Positions 39,101 to 54,100 of a stretch of 64,000 nucleotides of DNA are shown one piece after another. The position numbers and the translations under genes were made by a program. This DNA is from Gavia stellata. Its lineage: Eukaryota; Chordata; Aves; Gaviiformes; Gaviidae. Location of the stretch: NCBI RefSeq assembly GCF_030936135.1, contig NC_082604.1, positions 4,347,001 to 4,411,000 of the forward strand, written 5' to 3'. Positions within the stretch are counted from its first letter, which is position 1; every line of letters begins with the position of its first letter. The notes beneath the pieces were generated by a model. It saw nothing but the letters and a program-made list of their open reading frames with translations, did no database searches and had not been told where the DNA came from.

Positions 39101-42100
39101 GCATAGGCTAGTTTTGGACAGAGCAGTGGTTTCTTCGTTTGAATGCCGCCAGTTTTTCAAAAGCTTTTGAAATTATCTGCTGCGTTGGAAAACACTGTAC
39201 AACCTGGCAGACTTCACCAGGCTTGTGGTTTTGGTATGAAGAATTTAAACAGCTGTTACTATAAATCTATGAGACTTACTTAATTCAGGAGCAGGTGACA
39301 GACCTTTAAGTTACAGTATTGCTTCTTGGCAAAGCTATGATGTACAAATCAATTTTCACTGAACTTTCAAGAGGTTTTACATTTTCAAGATTAAATATAT
39401 TGTTAAAATACTAGACTGAAAATTTATGAGAATAATAAAAAGAAGAAGTTATCAGAAGTAGTTCTCTTTTAATGATAGGACCCCTCTCTCTCAGAAGTTT
39501 CTCCACATACAGGATTGCTTCCTAGTTCTCAGTGTAAAATGGGAAGACTGCTGTGAAACAAGGGTTTGATGTGAATCCCTTACAGCTCTAAGAGAGGTTG
39601 GTGAAGTTCAGGACTGCAGTGTCTGTAGCATGGTTGACCCCTAAAATACTAACTGTTTGGTATTTGTTACAGAGTTAAACCCTTTGGTACCCTCAGTAAT
39701 AAGGCTGCAACCTGTTTAAATAAATGGCAGGTTAACCCTTAAATATGTTTAATTCTTCACAGCTTGTGTAGAGAGGTAGCAAAAGCATTAGTGTATCTCA
39801 GTTCAGTTTGTCTTCTCTTTGCTGCTAACTGGCAGAAATGTGTAAGTACACCCATTTTCTGAGTCTCTCTAAACCTTTTTTTTTTCTTTTTTCTTTTCAG
39901 TGCAAGTGACTTGGTAATGAAAGTGGATGCTCTTCTTTCCGCTCAACCAAAAGGAGAGGCAAGGATTGAATATCATTTTTTTGAAGAGCGATACAGGTAT
40001 ACGATTGCTGGCATTTGCTGAGCAATATGCTTTTCCTTGTCTCTTAACGTTCCCATGATTTTAAGTTGCATTTAACTTTAAAAAAAAAAAAAATCCAAGT
40101 AGCAATAAGGACGTCCCCAACAGTTTTCAGGGCACAATGAGATTCCAGATATTAATTTTGTCTACCTATCTCTATACACGTACATGTATATATGTATTTT
40201 TTTCCCTGTATCTAGTTTCAGAAGGCGCATAGCATTTACTAAGTAATTTGACTTCAGCATGAGATGGATAGTGGTTTTCCTATGTTTATTCATACGTTTG
40301 ATACTTCAAAATTGTTTTTTCTTCTGTTTAGTGCAGTTAAACTGAGACCAAAAGAAGGGGAGACATACTTTGATGTTGTGGCTATTGTTGATCCTGTGAC
40401 CAGAGATGCTCAAAGACTTGCTCCGTTACTTTTGGTATGTGTACCACGTTGTAATGCATTTTATGGCAATTTCAGAAAGTTGCCTCAGTTCTGTAATTAA
40501 TTCTGGGATGTTTGTCTTCCTCCTTGACTGGGTGGTGACGAATAGCCTTCCAACAGTGCGTCTGAGTTGCACAATACATGTATTAGTGGAAAGACTAATT
40601 ACACTATACTACACACTAACAAGACCATGCTTAGATATAATCTAGATAGCTTTTAGTTTCACCATTTTGATGGTTTAGTTCACAATGACTCTGTTCTTGA
40701 GGAGGAAAGTCTCTGCCTCCCAAAAAGAATGCCTGCAATGTGAGGGAGCAGGTAACTGTTCTTCTTAAAACCACCAATTAAAAGGTGGGTGTGGTAAAGC
40801 AAGTACCGAGAAGGGGGGATGGAGAACGAGCAGGTAACATGCCTTCCTGAGGTCTTGTCTATAGAAACAGTGGTCAGCTGTCCTAGTTAGTATTTTAACG
40901 GATGTCTTTTTCTCATTACTTTAGGTTTTGAACCAACTGATAAATATGAACCTAAGAGTGTTCATGAACTGCCAGTCCAAACTTTCTGACATGCCATTGA
41001 AAAGGTAAGAAATACCATGCCAGGGTTTAAGAGAGAGAGAGAATGAAAGAAAAACCTGTTGGAATGTGCAAGCACAGAAACATGGTCAAATGTCTTATAG
41101 GGAGTCTCAGTAACTGCTTTGAGCTTGTTTATATAATAGCACGATTTCCCACAGAGAACCTGGGAATTTGTGGATAGCGTAAGGTAATTCTGCTGGTTTA
41201 CAAATTGGGTGCATTTTTATTTATGTAAGTTAAATAACTTACTAATCTCAATGGTTGAGTCTTGGACATTCTGGTTGGTCCTTCAAGATGAGAATTCTGA
41301 CCTGTTCTAAGGTCAACACAACCTGTGTTGCTTTGGACAAAGCCTCCGGTATGCAAGAGAGAATAAAAATTTCACATCGGGCTTCTTGGAGACATTGGAG
41401 GTCTGGGAAAGCCGATGCTGTCAGCAAGTTCAAGAGTGAAATATTTGCAAAGCTTGGCAGAAGTATGTTCTAACATTTTCTTTCTGAAATTTCAGCTTTT
41501 ATCGGTATGTTTTGGAGCCAGAGATTTCTTTCACAGCAGATAACAACTTTGCTCCAGGACCAATTGCCAAGTTTTTGGATATGCCCCAGTCTCCGCTGTT
41601 CACTTTGAACCTAAATACTCCTGAGAGCTGGATGGTGGAATCTGTCAGAACCCCATATGACCTTGATAATATTTACTTAGAGGAGGTAAGAGAAATCAGC
41701 GTGTTCCTATTACTGCATTTAAATGGTGTTATTTTTCTAGGGCTTATTTTTGTAATGGGAAAGAAATGTATTATTTTAAAACGCTAATAAACATACGACT
41801 CTGGATATTAACACCTTTTATGTCTGCAGACCCCTGAACATTTTCTAGGAGGGATGCAGGTAAACCTAAGCTCGCTGACAGTAAGATTGCTGTTCTCAAT
41901 TACTCATGGATGCCTGAACCACAGGTTGAAAAATACTGTAGGCTTGAAGCAGATCTTAGAGCTGCTTTGAGTGCGTGTATATATAACATTTCAGAGTGTC
42001 CTGAGCTAGAAACAAAGAAACTCTTTGTTGGTCATTAAATAACTTTTTCAATTTGTTAGTTGAAAAATTCTTTCAGATTAGAGCTCCCTACAGCTCATGT

Positions 42101-45100
42101 CACCACTAAAAACAAGATTGTTCTTTTTTAAACCTCTGTTTAGAAATTTTGAAGTGAGATCGAAGTTCTGTTCCAGTAAGTACATTCTACTTTCCCTTGC
42201 TCTGAGAAGCCACCAAGCCAGTTTTAGCTACCTGTTCATTTTGACAGCTTTTGTTACCGGCAAACACTCCTGGGGCTAATTATTAACCTCTTGCTGTTAG
42301 CAGTGAACTTCAATATTTTCAGAAGATCTAGAAAAGGTGAGCTTGTAAGTGGTCACAAAATGCACTACACTAACATTTTATGATGGGCACTAAAACCACA
42401 TATATTAAAAGTTAGAAAATCCACATGTGATGCAAAGTAGAAAATTCTGAACTTCAGGGTGCAATGTGAAATAATAAATGTTAAATGAGGTGGTCAAGTA
42501 GTCTTTTCCCTTGAAATAAGCCATTATTTAGTTGGCCTTGAAGAACTGCAGGTATGTATTTAAACCCAGTAGTTTTATATGTGTAATCCAACATATGCAA
42601 AAGATGCCAGACTGACATCTCTGGAGGCTGAAGGCCTCTATTTATCTGTAGAATGGGTATGGCATGGGCAGCGGCAGGACAAGCTTCCCCACCAATACAC
42701 CTCAGCCCTGACCTGGAGAAACCACCTCTAGAGGCGAGAGGCAAGTGCAGGCTCCAAAACCAGCCAGCCTTGGGCCTCGTCTGCTGAGACAAGGCCACAG
42801 CAGCCCCAGCTGTGCGGGTGACTCCTGCAGTACGGAAACCTGTCCGGTGCATGTCTAACAACATTGTCAAACCCTTTACAAATAGGTCTCTTGAAAAGCA
42901 ACGGTCTGTACAACCTAGTGGTCATTACAAACGTGACTTACTTTAGCACTGAACATTATGTTATTAGTTTCCTCTTACTGTTGTGTCTTTCTGATGTTGT
43001 TTGGAAATACGATGCAGTATAGTGGTAGTGTCTGATATTGCTAATCCTGTACTAGTTATTTAGAAGTCTAGGAAATAGGTGTTGCTGTTGTGTGGGGTTT
43101 TTTTGTTGTTTGTTTTGTTTGGGGTTTTTTTGCTTTTCATCTCTTAACCTAACTGTAAAGCCATAAATGAACTACCAAAGGGCTGATACTACTATGTATT
43201 TCAAGCCTCCGATGCCCCCACCTCCCCGTTAGGCTTTCAATTAATCTGAGAGAGAGGGGGATTAAATACTTCAGGCATTCAAAGTACCATCCTGAGCCTC
43301 CAAGTAAATAGCTTTACTTTTGCAGGTGCACAATTTCCAATTCCTAATATGCAGTCTGTTGGTGCTACACCAATTAAACTGTCATTTTGGATGTGCAATG
43401 AGAGAAGATGCTTTGTGCTATTAGACCAATATTTTGCTTCTGTAGTGTCCTCAGGCTACATCTGAATTTAGCCTGGTAGGGACCCAAGGGTTTTTGGGTT
43501 TGTGGGTTTTTTTGTCTTTTTCTTTTCTTGGCACTTTTGTTCAGTGTAGAAAAAAGGAATTGGTCTTTCTGACAGTACCCTAGCATGCCGTAAGAGTAAT
43601 GCAGAGCAAAACAAAATGTTCATTTCAGATGATAAATATTAGATGAGACTAGCTTTAAACAGGTTTAGATTTAAAGTTTGGTAGCCCATCATACACCTTT
43701 TATGAGACGCCAGACTGATCACTTACTTGACTACATTCTCCAATAAATGTTAAAAAGAATAATAATTGTGAAATAGAGCAACAGTCCTTCCCTTTTCTTA
43801 TCCTAGCGTCTTATCAGTTGAGATTCAGATCTTTTTGGTCAGGGACACTCTTAACAATATGTGTGTGAAGTTCATCACTCGAAGGAGCTGAGCTCTTTGA
43901 GGCTTTCTAGGTATTTGTTTAACAAAATTACTCTGGTAAAATAAAGTAAGTGTTACTTAATTACTATGGCTATTTTAGAGATTAACTGAATCACTAAAAA
44001 TTTGCACTTTAGAGCCAGTGCTGAATTCAGCAGTATCTTCTCCTTACAGGTGGATAATGTTGTAGCTGCAGAATATGAATTGGAGTATCTGCTTCTGGAA
44101 GGACACTGCTATGATATTACTACTGGACAGCCACCTCGGGGACTCCAGTTTACACTGGGAACTTCAACCAATCCTGTCATCGTTGATACCATTGTTATGG
44201 CCAACTTGGTAAGTATTCAACTGAAACCGGCAACAGCCTGACTGGTCCAGCACAATCACTTGCATAAACTATTGAGTATTTTCTAGTATGTGGGCTATGG
44301 ATCTATGGTGTTACTTACACTCCACAGTTGCTTGCAAATGTATCAGAACCACATCATTCCTAACACTGATGTCTAAAACCTTGCCGTGTACTTACTTGTC
44401 TCTTACCTTTTTCAAGATGTACCCCTTTCCCTTCAGCTTGCTAAGAAGGGTCTTCTGGAATATCTTAAAATGATGCCAGTGTTCTTAAGCAACCTCTTTC
44501 CAGGGCGGGTCAGACAGCTTATTTTTCTGGACAGGGTACTCCTTAGACCATCCACTCTGGTACTGTAAGACAGGTGGACAGTTGTCTTGTTTTGGAACCC
44601 ATTTCTTCAGGAGATCTATGGAACAAATGGAGAGAGTCAGTAGGAATAATAGCATTCTAGAAAACAAAGGAAGTGTGAAAGAATGGGAATTGCTTAATTT
44701 AGTTGAGAAAAGGTGACGGAAGTCCAAGCTTATGATTGTTCCCTGCAGCTGCCTTTATAAGGTAGCTGCGTAAGGGATCAGTCTGTTCTCAGTGTTCACA
44801 CTGGGCAATGAGAGAGGTAATGGACTGAAATTATGGCAAGGGAAGTTAGCCACTGGAATATTTTCTTGATATGTAATGTTAGTGAAAAACTGGAATAAAT
44901 TGCCCGGTTCAGTTTTTGGAACCTTTAAATGTATTCAAGAAAAAGCAAGGAAAAAATGTTCACTGATGCTAAATATTTATTTTAAATTTCTTACATTAAT
45001 TTTCTATTTCTCTGCACCTTTTCTTAGCCAAAGTATATCCTATAATGATGTAGTATTTCTTATTGTAGAAAAGATGATGACCCTTATTTTATGTGTGATC

Positions 45101-48100
45101 ACATTGTGTGTGTATGTTGGAGAGTAAAGCCTAATGGCTTGGAGGTGTCTTTTTTCTAATTAGTTAAACCAAAGTGTATATACTGCAGTATACAATGCTG
45201 TACCTGGGAATCCTCTTCCTCAGCTCAGTGTCTATACTGCGAAGGGGTATGAAGAGATCTGGAACATGCCCTGTGCTTTTTAATTTTTGTTTTTTTTAAA
45301 GCAGACTGGTTCACATATGGAATTGCATGTGTTTGGGGTCACTGTACAAAACTGGATGGGACACTGAAGCATCACTACAAGTGTAATAAACTTAATCACA
45401 GAAGAAAATATTCAGATCTGGAACCTGAAATTTCAATGAGACTTGTGAACAATATTTGAATTTCACATTGTAATTTTTTAAGTTCTGTAGAAGAGATACC
45501 TTGTAACATATAAACTATGTTACTGTTTCCTGCTGTAGCTGAAGTACCAGTCTGCAGACCTTCAGAACTGATTTAAAATTTGTTTTGCAGGCAGACATCT
45601 TGTGGGCTGCTGTGTAGTTACCAACTAGTGTTTTGAAATTCACTCACTCCTTCATGAAGGCAAACTTTTGCAGGAAAAACTTTGGGATTGCACTGTTCTC
45701 TTCAGGACACCCTGAAGACTTTCTGTCTTCTAACGAATAATGCTAGACCTTTTCATACTCATGTCTCTTATGGAAAAAAAAAAAAAACCCAACGATTTTC
45801 AATGGAACTTCTGGGTTTTTCTGCTGTTCTCTGGGTTTTTTAAGGCCTTATGGTTATATTAATCAGCTGGCTTACAAATAACTACTTTCAGATATAAAAC
45901 AGTGGGTCAAAATACACAACTGACTTACTTAAAAACTTAACTTTTCTACATTTGCACTTCCTGGAAACTGACAAATACTCTTCTTGCTTTACAGGGTTAC
46001 TTCCAGTTAAAAGCCAATCCTGGTGCATGGACTCTAAGACTCAGAAAGGGCAGATCTGAGGATATCTACAGAATCTACAGGTAGGACAGTATAAGAAATA
46101 CTTCAATTTTTCTTCTTGTGAAACTTTCAAAGTAGGTGGGCATTGTAATATGTGACTCTAACAGTTCCCTTGCCAAAGTGTAGTAAACTGAACAGCAAAT
46201 TACATTTCATACTGAACATAAGTTTCGTGAAAGAAATTAATTCATTTAAAAACCCCAGTAAGTGTGTGTTCAAATACATGTATTTGTTACTTTGTTGCAT
46301 GTCTCAAACCTGTTTTACAGTGCTAAGGTTTAACACCATGTAGAAAAATGTGTAGAATAAAGAACATATTTCTGCTCTGTAGTTAAGGTCAGTACTTTAC
46401 TGTATTTTCAGCCATGATGGCACAGACTCTCCACCTGAAGCTAGCGAAGTTATTGTTGTTCTCAACAACTTCAAGAGCAAAATTATTAAAGTGAAGGTGA
46501 GTTTAAAAACTGGAGTTCCTCTTAAAAAAGACTGTTTGACCAATTGTGGGGAAGAAACGTTGATTAAGGCCTCCTGATGATCCCTTCCTACAAGCATACG
46601 TTTGAGGCAGTTTGCAGAAAGTTCACATCACAGTATCTATAATGGAGAGAATGATCTGTAGACCTGGTTTTAGTTTTTTCACCCAGGTGACAATGACATG
46701 TAACTGCTGTTCCTTTTGTATGCCCATGAGAAACAATTATGCTCATACTTCACTGACTCGGTTGTACTTACGAATGAAGAAAAAAACCAGTAAGTTCTGT
46801 ATGCCCTATATACGTCTAGTAACAAACATTCAGTGTATCCACTGAGTCAGTATTTTATCTGTTACAGACAAATTTGATTCATCTGGTAATAAATTTTCTA
46901 TCAATCTGATACAGAGTAGGTGAGAATACTTTTTTTTTTTAAAAAAAGGTAAATTAGTAATCTACTGTCTCTCTCTTAGGGTTGCCTGTCAGATGATGAC
47001 ATAGCTGAAAAGTTTAAGGACAACTAATAGATAAGTGGTGGTTGTAACAAATCCAGTTCACACTTCCTCACAGGATTTACTTGTGCTAGAGTTAATTCTG
47101 GGACATTCTCCTGATTTGCTGCTTTGTCTGTGTTTCTGCTTTGGAGTCTCAGTGGCTGCTAATACCTCTTAGAAACACAAAGTAGTGTTGAGGTGTTGCG
47201 TTGGGTTTTGAGGGGGAGGGCTGGTTGGTTTGTTTGAGGGTCTCCAGTCTCCACCATCAAGGATGGTCACTAAACACCTCTTAGCAAAGCATTTTAACCG
47301 TCTAGACTAACATGCCTTTGGTGTCTGAAAACAGCTTTGGAATCTGTTCTGAGAATATCAGATCACTACTGAGCTGTTTTCTCCAGATACCTATCAGCTC
47401 ACTGACCATAATTCAAATAGGTACAAACAGACCCAGTGTCAAAATAACACTCCATAGCTATTTGCCCAATACATGGTTCCACTCACTAAAGCAACGCTAT
47501 GCTTTACAGGTTCAGAAAAAACTAGATATGATGAACGAAGATCTACTAAGTGATGGTACCAGTGAGAATGAATCTGGATTTTGGGAATCTCTCAAATGGT
47601 AAAAGTTACTCAATAATAACCTGCAAGTCACTTGAAACAGGAAAACTATTTCATGATACAGTTGGGTCTGTGATATTGCACAGCCATCTATTAAGACTGC
47701 TTGAATTTAGGTCTTGCTAACTCCTTATCGTTCACAGGACCCCTCTGTCTCTAGAGAAGTGAGCTACTACTTTGCACCTGCTTACCTTTCCTTTCCCCCA
47801 GTGCTCCTTGGGAGCCTGAAAACATTCCAGGAGCTGCATCTCAGCCAGCAATCTTTTCAGTTGAACAGATGTTCCTATATACGCTATTGGGTCTTCCACA
47901 GCTGTGTCTGCAGCACTCTGCCTTGTGGAGGATACCCTGACCAGCATGGGGGGGGGGGGGGGGGGGGGGCAAACCAGCATGGGGCGGGGGGGGCGACACC
48001 AAACCCCACAGTTGTACTATATTAAACTGACACTGTAGTGATTCATATTGTGTTGCACTCTTTCCTATATAACTGTGCCTTACTATCTTGTGCTTTATAT

Positions 48101-51100
48101 AAACACATCTGTCCTTTCAGGGGATTCACAGGAGGACAAAAGAATGAAGATGTGAAACAGGACAAAGACGACGTACTAAATATCTTCTCTGTGGCTTCAG
48201 GACACCTATATGAAAGATTCCTACGGTTAGTTCAGAATTTATAATCTGGGAGTCTCAAATAGTAGAGGTTCCCTGCTTTTCACAAGGAAAAAGGTTAGAA
48301 TTTGCAAGAATATAAAAAAAAAAATTTCAACAGCTCAGAAATCCTCTAGATTTTGCATCCTCTTGTTATAGGAGCTTCCATCTGCATAACATTCATACGT
48401 ACAAAATAGACTTAGTTTAATAGATGGTATGTTGCTGTCCTAGAATTTTCTCCCTACAATATAACCAAACACAAATGTATTGTTAAGAAGTTATAGAATA
48501 AGTCATAGTTGCTTTGGAAAATAATCTGAACTTCTGTTCTCAAAGGATTGTGAAAGCCAACAGATTGGATATTCTCTGACTAGTTGAAGTACATAGATTT
48601 TGGGGGGTTTAGTAATTTTGTAGGTAAAATTAAGCAACTTGCAATAGGCTGAAGCTACCCACTTTTTCTTCGTGTGTGAAGATCAGTTACCTGACACATA
48701 ACTGCAGTTAGTCTAGTAATGTGAAACAGCAATTTGTAATCTGTTACGTAGCTGATCTCTAGTGGGTGGCTGTAAATGCTTTCTTTTTTTTCTTTTGATA
48801 GCATAATGATGTTGTCTGTGCTGAAACACACTAAGACTCCTTTAAAGTTCTGGTTTCTGAAGAACTACTTATCGCCCACCTTCAAGGTTTGTTACTAATA
48901 AGAGATTTATTCTATTGTGGGGAAAAGTTAAAATAAACAAACAAAAAAACAACAAAAAAAGAGGCTGCAACTTGTGCGTCATACTATTGTGTAAACATAT
49001 GTACAGTTACCTGTCTGTATACCTTCTGTTTTGACAAAGTATCAAGTTGGTATAAGCTGGTAGTTCTGCCTAGAAAGCTTTGAGAAATAACAGACAGGTT
49101 GACAGTGGACTCATGCTGAAGGTAAACATTTAAGAGAACAGCACATGTTAGGAAAATCATACTTGAAAGAATCTGAACTGGTTTTTTGTGACTCGCACAA
49201 TAATTTTAAGATAGATGTAGATAGTGTAGATTTTAAGGTGAAATTCAGGGCTATAAACTTAAATGTAATACATAAGAATTGAAAGATTATAGGAAGAAAA
49301 CTAGCAGAGACGCAACGCCTATGACAAGGTATGGAAAGAGCTTCGTAAGAGGAGACATTAAAATCATGTTTCAGACTGACTAGAGTACATGAATGGTGCA
49401 TGGTAAAGAGTGACGCAGGCCCTAGATGAGTATACCTGGAAATACTTATCAGTTATGTGATACATCATAAAACAAAGAAAGAGCAGGATTCAAAACAGAA
49501 CCCAGAAGTAAATGGATGTCAAAGCGTTCAGGAATTTGCAACTTTTAATATTAGGAAGTAGCATTTCTAAGACAAACTTGCCTGTTCAGCATGAACTCAA
49601 GGGGAAATAATTGGCAGCGTCCCCGCTGCTGCAACCGTGGGCTGTGCTGTGACTCTGCTGTTGTCAGTCACCTCTTGGGGTGGTGCAACAATATGCTTCC
49701 CCTCTCCCTTCCCAATGGCTGTGTTGCACCAGCATCCCTTAGCTAAACCTCTACTCTCCCAGTGTCTGAGGAAGCCTCACAGATGAGAATGTCAACTGAT
49801 TTGACAGTGGGCCAAGTTGTTCTAGTAAAAAATGTCTCCCAATTCTTTTCTCTCATTTCATTATTCCCATTTACACTGCTTTGTACAGCCCTAAATAATA
49901 ATTCTCCCATCTGCAAAATTTTACTTTTTGAGTAATGCATTCTTTTAAACTGATCTGTGGATCACTATAAAATGGCTCATAAGTAATTGTGTGGGGAAAA
50001 ACGCCAAAATATTTAATTGTCTTATGACAGTTGGCCTTACAGTTTGTACTGATTGTTCAGTTTGGTTATGTTACTTTGTTTGAAGTAACAATGAAACTGT
50101 AGTAGTTATTTGTGGTATTTCATTTTATAATATTCTATGCTTTATTATAGGACTGAAGTCTATCTTTTGTAATGCACTTTTCTTTTTCCTGCAGAGGAAC
50201 AAAGAACTGAGATAAGCTACTTTTTTCCCCCTCCCTCTGCAGGAGTTCATCCCGTACATGGCAGAGAAGTATAATTTCCAGTATGAGCTTGTCCAGTACA
50301 AATGGCCACGCTGGCTTCATCAGCAAACAGAGAAACAGCGTATCATCTGGGGTTACAAGATCCTCTTTCTAGATGTGCTCTTCCCATTAGCTGTTGACAA
50401 AATCCTGTTTGTGGATGCTGATCAGGTAACACGGAAGTTGGGATTACTTGATCTTTTCCTTTTTTCTTTTTCTGTTTTTCTTTTCTCTAAAAACAGTATG
50501 TTCTTGAATATAACTTCCGTATCATTGGAAAGGTTGCAAGTTTGAGCTCTGTGCAGGCATGACTGTAGGTTGATTCTGTAACTACAGCACGCTTCAGTGG
50601 GTGTTGTTTTTTCTGCCCGTTCCTACAAAGATTGGTTTCGTTGGCCTGTCTTTTCCTTTTGTCTGGTTTCTCGTTCACTCACTGTGATTCCAGCTAGTTT
50701 GCCAAATGGATTCTTGTTTCACCCTTCCATTTTTCCAGTTCCCTTCCAGATCACTTCCCACATACGGTATTTCCCTAAGTCACCAAACACCCTCCCACGC
50801 CCCTGCTTTTAACTTGGCCAGATCTGAGTGGCTTTCAGAGGAGCGAGAAGGCAATTCCCTTGTGCACAAAGCCACGTCCTGCTGCAAAGCAAACGGTGTC
50901 TCTAAGGCTTTGTATGAGCTTATTGCCTGACTGGTTTGAAAGTATAGGATGCAGGGGCAGTGAGAACTGCCAAAAATACTCCTTCAAAAACATACATGAA
51001 ACTGAGAAGTACAGAGTATCAACACACATAAGAATAAAATGCCTTAGGTGTTATGGCATATGTACAGTATGATCCCATGTCAGTTAAAACCATTACAACT

Positions 51101-54100
51101 TACGCTGAAGTATCACCTAGGATAAATATCCAGCTAAGCTGTTCTCATTTTAGACAGTCTTTGCTCTGTTTATAAAAGAGATATTAATGCATTTTTTTCC
51201 CCACCGTATTTTTAGAGTAGTATTACTGCCATACCATCTGTGTCAAAAATTACATTAAAAAGCCTTCATCACTGAAGGGTTTGCAAACCTTCTAGAGGAA
51301 AGGATACAAAGGATCAGAGTAGCGTTCACATAGAGTGAGAATTCTTGCTATTATTAAGCAATAATTTGGCACTTCAGCTGTCAAACTAATCCCTATCAGA
51401 TTATATTAAGCTCCAGCTCTAAGTGCAGGGGAGACAACACCTTTTGTGCTGTGTTTTTGTACTACATATACATAATGCAAAAGACTGCAGAGTGTAACAG
51501 GTAATCTTCCTTTAACTGGTTGCTCGGCTTGAATTAAATCCTGACCAGCATTTCAAAATAACCCATGACAGGCTTCTACACATAAAAATAAAATGTCCTT
51601 TCCCTTCAGATTGTGCGCACAGATCTAAAGGAATTAAGAGATTTCAATCTAGATGGTGCTCCTTATGGATATACTCCATTCTGTGACAGTCGAAGAGAAA
51701 TGGACGGCTACAGGTTCTGGAAATCGGGATACTGGGCAAGTCATTTAGCTGGAAGAAAATACCACATCAGGTACTGAAGAATTCTTTTTTTTCAAAATAG
51801 AGGGGGAAAGCTTTTGCTACTACTTAGAATTAGCAGAAAACTAGCTGAGGTATACATCGCTGCAGTGAACCACTTTTTGCTTACTGTTGCCTCTTCAAGG
51901 TTCCATTGCCTATGGTCCATTTGAAGCACTAGGGACACTGAAGTTACTTTCAGTATGCTACAACTTTTACAGATGAAGAACTGAAGTGTTAAAAGAAGTG
52001 AAGTGTTAACTAACCAGACATCTTCATTTGTTAGTAACAAATGTTGGAAGAAGGGACTGCATGACAGCAAAGCTAAGATAGATTTGTTGAAAATCTTTTT
52101 TCGTATGTGCCATGACCTTGTTAGAACTGCTCTCCTGCCTTGTATTAGATAATTTGATGTACTGCCACCAAGAGGTTGTTTTAGCATGTTGTATCTCGGG
52201 GTCTACTGGGGCTCCTGTAAATTACCCATCAGTCAAATGTCCTTACTAATTGCATCATCTCCATGTAGTGCTCTGTATGTTGTGGATCTGAAGAAGTTCA
52301 GAAAGATAGCAGCTGGAGATCGACTCAGAGGACAATATCAGGGTCTTAGTCAGGATCCCAACAGTCTGTCCAACCTCGATCAGGTGTGTTTTTATTGTGT
52401 TTATTTTGTTTTACTGGGGTGTGATGGCAGGTTGGGACCTCTCCTTTCCTGGCCAAACTTCAGTCACAGCCAGATGCCAGTGGCAGTCCCGTTACATCCT
52501 GCCTTCAGATGAGGCAGGTATTGATAGCATCAAATATAACTGGTGGGTGGAAACACCACCTTCCCCTTAAATATCTTAAGACTATCAGATTTTCCAGTAT
52601 ACTCCAAGACAAATACGTAACACAACTGGGTACTTGTTTCTTGAGCTCTCCAGCTCTGAATGCTTTACTGTGCACTGACTTAATAACATGGAAATAAGGC
52701 TTGTACTCTGGTGGATGGAAAAATAGCACAATGGTTTTAAATCAATTAAGAACAGTCTTCCACAGTGGTCCAGTACAGGTTTGATAGTGGACTCATATCA
52801 CTGCTTTAATACTGTTTGCTAAGTAACTAATTTTCAACAAAGTAAGATTAACGGTTGTAGTATGCAGGTTTTTTTTCCAACGGACTTTGTTTGGAATGGA
52901 ACGAAAGCTTGATTCATCACTTTTTATTTGCATTAGAAAAAACTTCTCAATACCATCTGGTTGGGGGGGTTGTTCCTCCCACCCTGCACCCTGTGGAAAC
53001 TGCTACTAACTCTTACTCTTCACATCAGGATTTGCCTAACAACATGATCCACCAGGTGCCAATTAAATCACTCCCACAGGAGTGGCTGTGGTGTGAAACA
53101 TGGTGTGATGATTCCTCAAAGAAGAGAGCAAAAACCATTGATCTGGTAAGTGCAGTATGGCTCCCTCATTCTTATGTCACAATAAAATACAGTGACCAGT
53201 TTTAGAGGCACTTCCCTACCTCAGATCTAGGCACCTCATCCTGTATTGTTACTTAAATGTTTTCAGCACTTCAGTTTTTTCCTTTAGCTTCTGTATTGCT
53301 CTTACCTGGAGCAGTAGCATTATTATGAATTTGGAAAGAGACTTTACGCTGTACTCTAGCTAAAATAGAGCATGTGGTGTTCACCAACAACAGACAAATT
53401 CCACCAGGGGGAAGCATACCTCTATTCAGTAAATGCACCTTTTTCAAGCATCAAGTGTCTGAACAGTTCGTATGTTTTGTTTGCAGTGTAATAACCCAAT
53501 GACCAAAGAGCCCAAGTTGCAAGCAGCGATGCGTATAGTTCCAGAATGGCAGGACTATGATCAAGAAATCAAACTGCTCCACAGCCTTTTCCAGAAAGAA
53601 AAAGAAATGGGAACACCAGCTAAGATGCCAGGACAACACACACATGGTAATCTTTCTGTCCATTTCCCTACTTCTGTGACTTTCTTCCTACCTGTCTGGA
53701 CTGGGGTCAAGTTGCATACTCGTTCACTATAAGCTTGCACCATGCAAAGGCTTGCATGGAGGATCTGTTCAATAATCTGTGTATTTTAATGGGACAGAAA
53801 GGCCGTGCTGAGTGAGGCTGGTGTAACTTAACCTGATTCTGCAACTTAGAGAAGAGAGAGCTATCGTGCACGCTTGTTCCGGTTCTGTTAAAGACCCTCA
53901 CTGTTCCTGCAATTTTATGAGCTTGGCCTTATCTTAACCCTTAATTAAAGCACCGCTATACACAATGGGTATAAATTGTTCTTCAGTCACTAGTAACCTT
54001 GCAAAGAACAAGTGTTTGGGGTTTATATACTAATTTTCAAACCAATCTGCCAATTGAGGCAGCTGGAAATGGAGAATGCTCATTTTTTCTCTCTTCTTCT

